Below are positions 7,706 to 13,684 of a stretch of 17,517 bases of DNA, one piece after another. This DNA is from CAZFDT01 sp964518335. Lineage in GTDB: Bacteria > Planctomycetota > Phycisphaerae > Phycisphaerales > Phycisphaeraceae. The translations under genes were made by a program, and so were the position numbers. The stretch is taken from positions 1-17,517 of the forward strand of contig CAZFDT010000100.1 in assembly GCA_964518335.1 (NCBI GenBank), in the 5' to 3' direction. Numbering within the stretch: position 1 is the first letter of the stretch; each line of letters opens with the position of its first letter. Under the pieces are notes generated by a model. That model was given only the letters and a program-made list of their open reading frames with translations. It was not told where the DNA came from and did no database searches.

Positions 7706-8550
7706 TCCGCCGCTTCATGCTGACGCTGGCCGCTCTTGTTGCAGTCAACCTCATGCCCGCCGGTTGCGAATCGGTGCAGAGCCTCATGGGCGACAAACCC
7801 ACCGCCCGCGTCGCCGGCGTCCGCTTCGGCGATCTGAATCTCGACGGCCTCACCCTCCTCTTCGACGTCGAAGCCTCCAACCCCTACGCCGTGGACGTGC
7901 CGCTGGTGGACATCGCCTATGGCCTGGCCAGCGGCGGCACGGCGTTCCTCTCCGGCGACGCCAAGCTCGACGGCGTGATCCCCGCCAACGGCAAGCGCAC
8001 GCTGCAGTTGCCCGCCAAGGTGAACTTCGCCCAGCTCCTGTCGGCCGTCAAGAACGTGCGGCCAGGCGACGTCGTCCCCTATGCCGCCGACGTCGCCCTG
8101 GGCATCGACGTGCCCGGACTCGGCAGGCAATCGCTGCCGCTCAAGCGCGAAGGCCAGTTGCCCGTGCCCGCCGTACCGCAGATCAAAGTCGCTCGCGTCA
8201 AGCTCGACAAGCTCGACATGACCGAAGCCGCCGCCACCATTCACCTGGAAGTGGTCAACACCAACAAGTTCAACCTCGACCTCAACGCGCTGGACTACGA
8301 GCTGGCCCTGGGCGGGACCACCGTCGCCAACAGCAGGCTGCTTTCGAAGTCGTCGTTCAAGCCCGGCGGCAGCGCAGCGATCGATGTGCCTGTGTCCTTC
8401 TCCCCCTTGGCCGCGGGCATGGCGGTCGTCGAGGCGCTGCGCGGCAAGAGCGCGGGCTACTCGATCAAGGGCGTGATGGATGCCGGCACACCCTTCGGCC
8501 CGATCAAGATCCCCTACGCCACCAGCGGCACCACGCCCCTGGCACGCTGA
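7702..8550 (+). CDS. LEA-type 2 / WHy-domain lipoprotein, two domains
   Basis: A 282-aa exported lipoprotein. The signal peptide ends in a Pro-Ala-Gly-Cys lipobox with C22. Two tandem LEA_2 (WHy, LEA14-like) beta-sandwich domains follow: about residues 35-150, with LTLLFDVEASNPYAVDVPLVDIAY, and about 155-275, with ATIHLEVVNTNKFNLDLNALDYEL. The N-P-(Y/F)-x-V/L motif is intact in the first domain and reads NTNKFNLDL in the second. LEA14-like proteins in bacteria are linked with desiccation or envelope stress, but activity is unproven. The start is set by GGAG 7 nt before ATG 7702 and by the ATGA overlap with yhbY. A longer in-frame reading from 7597 would lose the signal peptide, so I reject it. 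Likely periplasmic, anchored by its lipid. Confidence 0.82.
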   Translation: MIRRFMLTLAALVAVNLMPAGCESVQSLMGDKPTARVAGVRFGDLNLDGLTLLFDVEASNPYAVDVPLVDIAYGLASGGTAFLSGDAKLDGVIPANGKRTLQLPAKVNFAQLLSAVKNVRPGDVVPYAADVALGIDVPGLGRQSLPLKREGQLPVPAVPQIKVARVKLDKLDMTEAAATIHLEVVNTNKFNLDLNALDYELALGGTTVANSRLLSKSSFKPGGSAAIDVPVSFSPLAAGMAVVEALRGKSAGYSIKGVMDAGTPFGPIKIPYATSGTTPLAR

Positions 8551-8589
8551 CGTCTCACGAATGCAGCGGCGTCGCTACGAGCCTCCGCC

Positions 8590-9078
8590 ATGCCCGACCT
8601 GCCCGCCCTGTTCGACAAGCTCGACGCGAAACTGCGGCGGATCGCCGACGTGGACTATGCCGACCAGTGGGGCGGCCGGGCGTATAAGTTGCCGGGCAAG
8701 GATGGGTCACGCAGGAAGCCGCGCTTGCTCGCTTACGTCGAGCAGGCCAAGAGCGGCAAGCACCTGTCGCTGGAGTTCAAGCTCCCCCCGGAAGTTGGGG
8801 CGCGGGCGATGCGGCGGCACAAGTGGATCGGGGAGCACCCGTGGCCGAGCCTCGGCGGCGCGGGGTGGGTGCAGGCGAAACTGACCAAGGCGGCGCAGGT
8901 GGCGCCCGCGGCGGCGCTGGTCGTCGAGGCGCGCAAGCAGTTCGGCGAGGTGAAGGCGCAACCCGTCGAAGCGCCCGATGACGCAAACGCGAAAGCCGGA
9001 TCGTCGATCGCCCGACGCATCGCCGAGGCGACGCGCACCGCCAAGGCCGAGGGCAAGTGGCGCGCCGACCGCGTCTAG
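8590..9078 (+). CDS. small basic protein, possibly YjbR/MmcQ-like
   Basis: A 162-aa cytoplasmic protein with no signal or membrane segment. The middle part, LSLEFKLPPEVGARAMRRHKWIGEHPWPSLGGAGWVQAKL (about residues 58-98), resembles the core of MmcQ/YjbR-like proteins, where a loop ending in GWV precedes a final strand. The similarity is weak, and no function should be assigned. The C-terminal third is Ala/Lys/Arg-rich and helical, with a basic tail (ARRIAEATRTAKAEGKWRADRV) that could bind nucleic acid. No Shine-Dalgarno sequence precedes ATG 8590, which follows the LEA gene by 39 nt, so co-transcription with yhbY and LEA is likely. The stop codon forms part of the left arm of the palindrome at 9077-9126. 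Confidence 0.6.
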   Translation: MPDLPALFDKLDAKLRRIADVDYADQWGGRAYKLPGKDGSRRKPRLLAYVEQAKSGKHLSLEFKLPPEVGARAMRRHKWIGEHPWPSLGGAGWVQAKLTKAAQVAPAAALVVEARKQFGEVKAQPVEAPDDANAKAGSSIARRIAEATRTAKAEGKWRADRV

Positions 9079-9126
9079 CCGGGACGCTACGCGTCCCCGG
9101 CTCCTGGGACGCGTAGCGTCCCGGCT
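9077..9126. repeat. perfect inverted repeat, REP/BIME-like palindrome
   Basis: Two perfectly complementary 21-bp arms (9077-9097 and 9106-9126) flank an 8-nt loop. Each arm is itself palindromic around GGGACGC-N3-GCGTCCC, so the element is two opposed REP-like units, as in a BIME. It begins inside the stop codon of the upstream gene and ends 28 bp before the next ATG. A REP-associated transposase gene (14934-15635) is in the same window. It may also act as a transcript-end hairpin, but no U-tract follows. Confidence 0.75.
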
Positions 9127-9141
9127 ATTGAGGAAATCTGC

Positions 9142-9147
9142 GATACT
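9142..9147 (+). promoter_or_regulatory. -10-like box 7 nt before ATG, possible leaderless start
   Basis: GATACT matches TATAAT at four of six positions and is 7 nt before ATG 9155. There is no Shine-Dalgarno sequence in the interval. No good -35 is seen; its expected position falls in the right arm of the palindrome. Two other genes here have the same spacing. Confidence 0.3.
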
Positions 9148-9154
9148 GCCGCGC

Positions 9155-9976
9155 ATGGTTGCCGTCATGCTGCTGCTCATCGCCGGAGGTATCGGTCTCG
9201 CCCAGGCCGCGTCGGATCCCCATCAAGTCACCCTCCGCTGGCTTCGCCTCGGCGGCATCATCGTCCTGTCGCTGATCGCGGTGGCGGGGACGATGGCGAT
9301 GATGGCAGATCACGAGGGATGGCAGGTGTATCTGGTGCTGAGTGTTGTAGCCATGATCCCTTCGGCGCTTCAGCTCTTGTTCGTACAGTTGGCTCGGCGC
9401 ACGGGGCAACGCGTGTGCGCACTCATGGGATGGTTAGTTTGTGCAGGCATCGCTGTATGGTTCGTCGGCTCAGTGTTTGCACTTAACGAAGTCATGGATA
9501 ATGCCGGCGTAGAGCCTGATGCGATCCAGTGGAGATACCCAGATTTTTTCCGCGCGACGAGCGTATCGTTTCCCATCGCCGCCGGTCTCACCGGCGGGTT
9601 CCTCATGACAATGCTTCTGGGGCATGCGTACCTGACCGCGGGATCGGAGATGACGCAGAAGCCGTTTGCCCGGCTGGTGAAGGTGCTCGCGGTGCTGCTC
9701 GTGTTGCGGGCGGTGGCGAGTCTCGTCTTTGGGCTGTGGCCGTATATGTCGCTGGAGGTTCCTCGCTCGCAGCAGATGTGGAACACGTTGATGGTGACGA
9801 CGCGCTACGGTGTGGGGCTGGTCGTGCCCGCGGTGTTCACCTACATGATCTGGGACTGCGTCAAGCGGCGCGCCAACCAGTCGGCCACCGGCATTCTCTA
9901 CGTCGCCACGGTGCTCGTGATGATCGGCGAAGGCATCGCGCTGGGGCTCATCGGCGAAACGGGCGTGGTGTTCTAG
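9155..9976 (+). CDS. multi-pass membrane protein of unknown function
   Basis: A 273-aa integral membrane protein that I do not recognise. Hydrophobic segments are at about residues 2-18, 31-50, 58-78, 89-110, 137-156, 174-194, 214-234 and 246-267, giving roughly eight helices. The motif GHAYLTA at 156-162, after a Gly-rich helix, and the Arg in LLVLRAVASL within a helix are the only polar intramembrane features that stand out. No transporter, enzyme or redox motif was identified. ATG 9155 is chosen because the hydrophobic N-terminus begins there; ATG 9167 is an alternative. The part from about 9300 to 9650 looks less GC-rich than its neighbours. The gene ends in CTAG, shared with the opposite-strand stop of the glycosyltransferase gene. 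Confidence 0.65.
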   Translation: MVAVMLLLIAGGIGLAQAASDPHQVTLRWLRLGGIIVLSLIAVAGTMAMMADHEGWQVYLVLSVVAMIPSALQLLFVQLARRTGQRVCALMGWLVCAGIAVWFVGSVFALNEVMDNAGVEPDAIQWRYPDFFRATSVSFPIAAGLTGGFLMTMLLGHAYLTAGSEMTQKPFARLVKVLAVLLVLRAVASLVFGLWPYMSLEVPRSQQMWNTLMVTTRYGVGLVVPAVFTYMIWDCVKRRANQSATGILYVATVLVMIGEGIALGLIGETGVVF

Positions 9977-11157
9977 GCCCGGCCGGTGAAGCGCAGGCCG
10001 CCGGTCGATTCCAGCGCGGGCACATCAATCGCGTCGCCACCGATCATCTGCTCGTACACGGCCTTGAGCCCGGCAGTATAGCGCTGCTTCGAGAAGAACG
10101 AGTAGCACTCGTGGCGGGCGGTGTCGCGGAGTTTCCACGCCAGGCGGGGGTCGTCAATGAGCTGCGTGATGCGGTGGGCGATCTGCTTGTGCTCGCCCGG
10201 CCGGGCCAACAGTGCCGAGTGGTTGGCCTCTACGATTTCGCTGACGGCGTAGTCGGCCTCGGCGACAATGGGCACGTTGGCGGCCATGGCCCACAGCAGG
10301 CTCAGCCCCCCGCCGCCGCGCCCGGTCGTCAGCGCCACGTCGCAGCCCGGCAGCACGTCCCACGGCGTTGTCAGCCGCGGCTCGCGCACCACGCGCGCCG
10401 GATCGCCGATCTCACGCAGCGTCCTTTCCGCATTGGTCCGCCGCGCCATGTCGGGATGCACCAGCACGTGCAGGCGATGGGCCGGATCGGGCCGGCGCGG
10501 CGAATACACCTCGCCGGCGATGCCCACCGCCAGGGCGCTGAACATCGCGTCGTGCGCGCTCGGCGGATCGGCCAGCGTGGCGACGACCACGGCCGTGCGG
10601 TCGCGCGGATCGATACCCCACGACTGGCGCAGCGCATCGCGGTTGGCCTGCGCGACGCGGCCCAGGTCGATGCCCGGGCGCAGCACGTGCACGGCCGACT
10701 CGGGCACACCGTGCTGCAGCGCCGCCCGACGCAGCGTGGCGCTGGCGGCCAGCACGACGCTGCGCCCCGCTCCGTGCTCGACGAGCATCCTCAGCCAGTG
10801 CAACTGTCGCGGCGTCGGGGCCTGCACGAGCGTGAGCAGCCGCGGCACATCGCGCCACAGCAGCGACGCCAACGTCAACGTTCCCAGCGACCAGCAATGC
10901 ACGACGTCGGGCACGCCCATCCCCGCCAGGCGCCGCCGCACCGTGAACCACCCGGCCAGGGCGCGGCCCATGGGCACGCCCACCAGCCCCGCGTCGGTCA
11001 CACCCGCCGCGACCGCCGCGGCGCGCAGCGCCGCGCCGCCCAGCAGCACGACTCGCTCGGCGACGCCTGCCATCCGGCCGGCGGCGGCGCCCAGCAGCGC
11101 CAGCGTCGTCGGGCACGCCTGGGGCGAAGCGGCGTCAATCAGGTGCAGCACGCGCAT
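9973..11157 (-). CDS. GT4-type glycosyltransferase (GT-B fold)
   Basis: A 394-aa protein with the two-domain GT-B layout and no signal peptide. The N-terminal Rossmann domain opens with MRVLHLIDAASPQ and includes VPDVVHCWSLGTL. The C-terminal donor domain runs from about residue 185, with TAVVVATLADPPS, PGCDVALTTGRGGGGLSLLWAMAANVPIVAEADYAVSEIVE and a closing helix typical of GT4. In most GT4 enzymes the acidic EX7E motif begins in LEAMA; here that position is LWAMA, so the first Glu seems replaced by Trp, and donor chemistry may differ. A role in glycan or glycolipid assembly at the inner membrane face is inferred. It is the last gene of the DUF2752-lipoprotein-lipoprotein operon after a 44-nt gap containing a GC-rich hairpin (11171-11197). 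A TATCTT box 6 nt before ATG 11157 could give extra, leaderless transcription. Confidence 0.78.
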   Translation of the reverse strand: MRVLHLIDAASPQACPTTLALLGAAAGRMAGVAERVVLLGGAALRAAAVAAGVTDAGLVGVPMGRALAGWFTVRRRLAGMGVPDVVHCWSLGTLTLASLLWRDVPRLLTLVQAPTPRQLHWLRMLVEHGAGRSVVLAASATLRRAALQHGVPESAVHVLRPGIDLGRVAQANRDALRQSWGIDPRDRTAVVVATLADPPSAHDAMFSALAVGIAGEVYSPRRPDPAHRLHVLVHPDMARRTNAERTLREIGDPARVVREPRLTTPWDVLPGCDVALTTGRGGGGLSLLWAMAANVPIVAEADYAVSEIVEANHSALLARPGEHKQIAHRITQLIDDPRLAWKLRDTARHECYSFFSKQRYTAGLKAVYEQMIGGDAIDVPALESTGGLRFTGRA

Positions 11158-11201
11158 GGGCAGAAGATAGCACGAACGGCCGCGGCCCCGGCCCGTGCGG
11201 T

Positions 11202-11951
11202 TCAGTAGTAACGGGTCTGGCCACGAGTGATGGTTTCGCCGACCGCGGGCGGGGCGTGATCGACGAAGAGCCAGGCGACTTCCTTGCCGATCTGCTCGGC
11301 CAGTTGCCGCTGGAGCATATAGGGGTCGCCGTGCTTGATGTTGCCCGACGGTTCGTGAGGGAGCTTGACGTTGAAGCGGTAGCCGCGCGGGTCGGCGACG
11401 GCGCCGGGCTTGGGCGACCCGGCCTGGGCGTGCGGCGAAAACGTGTCGGTCTCGAGCTTGTTGCTCTTGCCCGTGCCCGACCCGGCGGGAAACAGGCGGT
11501 GACCCGCGGCGGCATCAATCACCTTCACCTGCACGCCGGCGATCGGCCGGTACATCCCCGGCCCCGACGCCAGTTGCACCGACTCGATCGACACGTAGAT
11601 CACCTGCGACACACCCAGCTCGCGCCCGATGCGGTCGATCGGCGTCTTCTCGAACTCCTTGCCCATCCGCGCCGCCAGTGACGTCACCTCCTGCGGATCG
11701 ATGACGTCTTTAACCTCCTTGCCGTCCATCACGAAGAAGCGCACGTTGGACGCGACGACGCCCTTGAGCCCGGGGTCGCCCAACTGATCGCTGGGATCAT
11801 CCACGAGCACGGCGGTGCGCACGTCGGCGAGTTGGTGGATCTTCTTGATCTTGCGTGCGCCGCCCATGGCCGTGAGAAAGCCGATGCCCTCGCACCCGAC
11901 CAGGCACAGGGCCAGCGCCGCCACGACCATCGGTGCAACTCGACGCATCAT
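11202..11951 (-). CDS. lipoprotein, CsgG/GNA1162-like topology
   Basis: A 249-aa exported lipoprotein with lipobox L-V-G-C (C20). The mature part has an alternating alpha/beta pattern: strand RTAVLVDD (about 45-52), DVIDPQEV, then LGVSQVIYVSIESVQL and IAGVQVKVIDAAAGHRLFP. This order is what CsgG/TolB-N/GNA1162-type periplasmic lipoproteins show; the assignment is by topology only. The C-terminal 80 residues include a Ser/Gly/Pro-rich linker and end in QTRYY. It resembles the gene immediately upstream (strand, VxDP, helix, LGVxx-(V/I)YV), suggesting an old duplication. Its ATG overlaps the upstream stop by 4 nt (ATGA); a second ATG follows directly, giving Met-Met. Function unknown. Confidence 0.72.
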   Translation of the reverse strand: MMRRVAPMVVAALALCLVGCEGIGFLTAMGGARKIKKIHQLADVRTAVLVDDPSDQLGDPGLKGVVASNVRFFVMDGKEVKDVIDPQEVTSLAARMGKEFEKTPIDRIGRELGVSQVIYVSIESVQLASGPGMYRPIAGVQVKVIDAAAGHRLFPAGSGTGKSNKLETDTFSPHAQAGSPKPGAVADPRGYRFNVKLPHEPSGNIKHGDPYMLQRQLAEQIGKEVAWLFVDHAPPAVGETITRGQTRYY

Positions 11952-12610
11952 TTGTTCTTGTGCTCACGGGTGTGGTCGCGGAACAGCCGCACCGTGTCGC
12001 GGCTGAAAACGGAGACGATCGCCAGCTCCAGCGACTGCATGTCGGCCTCGATCACGCCGAAGCCGTGCTCCTCGGGATACAGCGACTGCACCGCCGCGCT
12101 GAAGGCGAACTGATCGGGGTCCAGCCCCCGCGACGCGGCGTCGGACTCCAGCACGTTCACGTTCGCCACGATCTTGCCCTGACCCACGTGTTGATTGCCC
12201 GCCTCGTGCGTCTCGTACTCGACCAGATCGACGTACACCAGCCGCTCCACGCCCAGACGCTTCAGCAGGTCGGACAACAGCAGCGTGTTCCAGTAAGGAT
12301 TGTCCTTCTGAAACCTGACGATCTGTCGCGGATCGACCACCCGCGCCCCGGGAATCTCATCGCTGATGCGCGCCGAGATCGCCCGGCAGGTCTTGAACGG
12401 CGCCTCGGGATAGCGGAAGAGCGTGAAGTCGTCGGCGGCGACGACCACGGCGATGGTCTTGTTCTGCAGCCCCAGGTACTGCGCCTTGACCTGCTGCTTG
12501 GTCACGCCTCCGCTCATGCCGTGCGCCGCCCAGCCGATGGCCTGGCAGCCGGCCAACGCCAGCGAGACGACGAGCAACGCGACCTTGGCGACGAAAAGCG
12601 ATCGGGGCAT
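11948..12610 (-). CDS. lipoprotein, paralogue of the following gene
   Basis: A 220-aa exported lipoprotein with lipobox L-A-G-C (C22). After an Ala/Gly stretch, the mature domain has strand KTIAVVVAADD (about 50-60), ARVVDPRQIVRF, the helix LLLSDLLKRLGVERLVYVDLVEYE, and IVANVNVLESDAAS. The last 70 residues hold a long segment ending in the basic tail RDHTREHKNK. The skeleton parallels that of the downstream lipoprotein, so the two probably share a fold and perhaps form a complex. It starts 5 nt after the stop of the DUF2752 gene, without a clear Shine-Dalgarno sequence, and overlaps the next start by 4 nt. I do not recognise a named family. Confidence 0.72.
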   Translation of the reverse strand: MPRSLFVAKVALLVVSLALAGCQAIGWAAHGMSGGVTKQQVKAQYLGLQNKTIAVVVAADDFTLFRYPEAPFKTCRAISARISDEIPGARVVDPRQIVRFQKDNPYWNTLLLSDLLKRLGVERLVYVDLVEYETHEAGNQHVGQGKIVANVNVLESDAASRGLDPDQFAFSAAVQSLYPEEHGFGVIEADMQSLELAIVSVFSRDTVRLFRDHTREHKNK

Positions 12611-12615
12611 GGCAG

Positions 12616-13107
12616 TTACACCGCGTACAGGGTGACGACGATCTTATAGAGCCAGCTCGCCACGAGCATGGCGGCGAAGGACCAGACGACCGCCGGCCGC
12701 CACAGCCGTCGCCCCAGGGGCGCCAGCGACACGCCGCGGACGAGCGCGTAACCGCTGACCAGTGCGGCGGCGGCGGTGCACAGCGCCAGCACCGCGCCGG
12801 CCGGCTGGGTGACGAACGACGCCAGCAGGTGGCCGTGGGCGGCGTAGCTGAAGGCGGTGGTCATGCCGCAGGTGGCGCAGGGCAGATCGGTGGCGAACTT
12901 GAACCCGCAGGGCGGCAGGCCCAGTTGCTGGTGCGTGCCCATGCCCGCCGGATCGGGCCGTAACAGGTAGGCCGTCAGCAACACGCCCATGGTGAGGGCG
13001 AAGACCAGCGCGTTGACCACGCGCTGCCCGGTCGTGACGGGCGCGGCGGCACAGCGCACAAACCGCGGCGGCGAAGCGGGCGGAAACACGGGCGAAGCCT
13101 GCGACAT
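12616..13107 (-). CDS. DUF2752 membrane protein
   Basis: A 163-aa membrane protein of the DUF2752 family (PF10825), recognised by PCGFKFATDLPCATCGMTTAF at about residues 66-86, with the family CPxCGMT-type cysteine pair at C77 and C80. Three hydrophobic helices lie at about 30-50, 101-121 and 138-160. The family's function is not established. It heads a four-gene operon with two lipoproteins and a glycosyltransferase, consistent with an envelope role. ATG 13107 is preferred because the coding character begins there. Extending the same frame upstream to 13572 would read through the non-coding repeat array. There is no Shine-Dalgarno sequence, and TAAAGT lies 7 nt upstream, so a leaderless transcript is possible in addition to the longer transcript from the promoter at 13582-13609. 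Confidence 0.82.
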   Translation of the reverse strand: MSQASPVFPPASPPRFVRCAAAPVTTGQRVVNALVFALTMGVLLTAYLLRPDPAGMGTHQQLGLPPCGFKFATDLPCATCGMTTAFSYAAHGHLLASFVTQPAGAVLALCTAAAALVSGYALVRGVSLAPLGRRLWRPAVVWSFAAMLVASWLYKIVVTLYAV

Positions 13108-13114
13108 CGCGGCT

Positions 13115-13142
13115 ACTTTACGTCCCCCGGCATATCCGGGCA
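13115..13142 (-). promoter_or_regulatory. possible leaderless promoter of the DUF2752 gene
   Basis: On the minus strand, TTGCCC, a 17-bp spacer and TAAAGT (13120-13115) give four of six matches in each box. The -10 box is 7 nt before ATG 13107, so transcription would start at or next to the start codon. The spacer contains the CCCGG/CCGGG hairpin. Confidence 0.35.
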
Positions 13143-13231
13143 ATCGCGTCCACACGCCCCGGCGTCCCCAGGGCGCTCCACGCCCCCGGAAAGCGATGCA
13201 CAGGGTTTTTCGCCCTCCAACGCACCTCAAC

Positions 13232-13284
13232 CAACTCATCTTGTTGCCGCACACAACAAGTTGCACGATCCGACCCTCAAGTTG
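13232..13284. repeat. repeat unit C (diverged copy)
   Basis: This copy keeps the shared core CAAGTTGCA (13257-13265) and a second CAAGTTG 21 bp later (13278), the same spacing as in units A and B. Its left side differs: CTTGTTG-N7-CAACAAG (13240-13260) makes a local perfect 7-bp inverted repeat. Confidence 0.5.
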
Positions 13285-13334
13285 CCTGCCCGCCCCTCCC
13301 CGCCATGCCCCCGGCCGACGCCCCGCAACGCGCT

Positions 13335-13386
13335 CAACTTGATCATCACCACGTAGAGCAAGTTGCAGGTTTTGATGATCGAGTTG
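13335..13386. repeat. repeat unit A (52-bp inverted-repeat element)
   Basis: Outer 14-bp arms at 13335-13348 and 13373-13386 are complementary at 13 of 14 positions, around a 24-nt centre that contains CAAGTTGCAGG. CAACTTG at the left edge can instead pair with CAAGTTG at 13359-13365, so two alternative hairpins are possible. Unit A aligns with unit B without gaps. Confidence 0.6.
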
Positions 13387-13430
13387 CCTCGTCCGACCCT
13401 TGCCCACAGCGTCCCAGGCGGGGCGCCCGT

Positions 13431-13482
13431 CAACTTGCCCATCACCACACAGTGCAAGTTGCAGGTTCCGATGGACAAGATG
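13431..13482. repeat. repeat unit B (52-bp inverted-repeat element)
   Basis: It begins 96 bp after unit A and has identical internal spacing: arms 13431-13444 and 13469-13482 around a 24-nt centre. Eleven of 14 arm positions pair. One T-A pair in unit A is C-G in unit B, a compensatory change. The alternative inner hairpin pairs CAACTTGC (13431-13438) with GCAAGTTG (13454-13461), a perfect 8-bp stem. Confidence 0.6.
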
Positions 13483-13581
13483 GACCCGAACAGACCGCAC
13501 TGCTGAAGGCGCCGGACGCCGAAGCGCCCCGCCCCAATCGACCCGCCCCACGGTGGCCGGCGTTACAAACATAATACGAAC

Positions 13582-13609
13582 ATTATATCCGATCCCGCCG
13601 CCCGGTCAA
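13582..13609 (-). promoter_or_regulatory. near-consensus sigma70 promoter reading into the repeat array
   Basis: On the minus strand, TTGACC (13609-13604), a 16-bp spacer and a perfect TATAAT (13587-13582). Predicted transcription begins near 13575, crosses repeat units B, A and C, and reaches the DUF2752 start at 13107 after about 470 nt. It may drive the operon with a long structured leader, or a separate small RNA. It is in an AT-rich patch within GC-rich surroundings. Confidence 0.65.
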
Positions 13610-13684
13610 TCGGCGGCTCGCCCGCGGGGGAGGTCTGCCGCCCGGTGGTGCTGACGCGCGGGGCGCGGATAGCACCGTCTGCAA

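Larger units (their letters stand above)
13108..13684. other. 577-bp gene-free region with promoter and repeat array
   Basis: This gap lies between the 3' end of the dehydrogenase gene and the 5' end of the DUF2752 gene, both on the minus strand. It holds a strong minus-strand promoter (13582-13609), three copies of an inverted-repeat element (13232-13482), a CCCGG-CATAT-CCGGG hairpin (13126-13140) and a weak promoter next to the DUF2752 start. No supported protein gene is present. Short open frames across the repeats translate the repeat itself. Confidence 0.7.

Noticed and set aside
13236..13478. Small minus-strand open frame with the thrice-repeated peptide pattern CNLxxVVMxKL
   Set aside because: The peptide repetition follows directly from the DNA repeat units. 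There is no ribosome-binding site or independent coding evidence. A coding role is not fully excluded.
13230..13486. Possible CRISPR array
   Set aside because: There are only three imperfect units with long internal arms, uneven spacers and no cas genes; the architecture does not fit.
13108..13572. In-frame N-terminal extension of the DUF2752 protein by about 155 residues
   Set aside because: It would translate the repeat array into repetitive peptide and lies before a normal-length DUF2752 protein.
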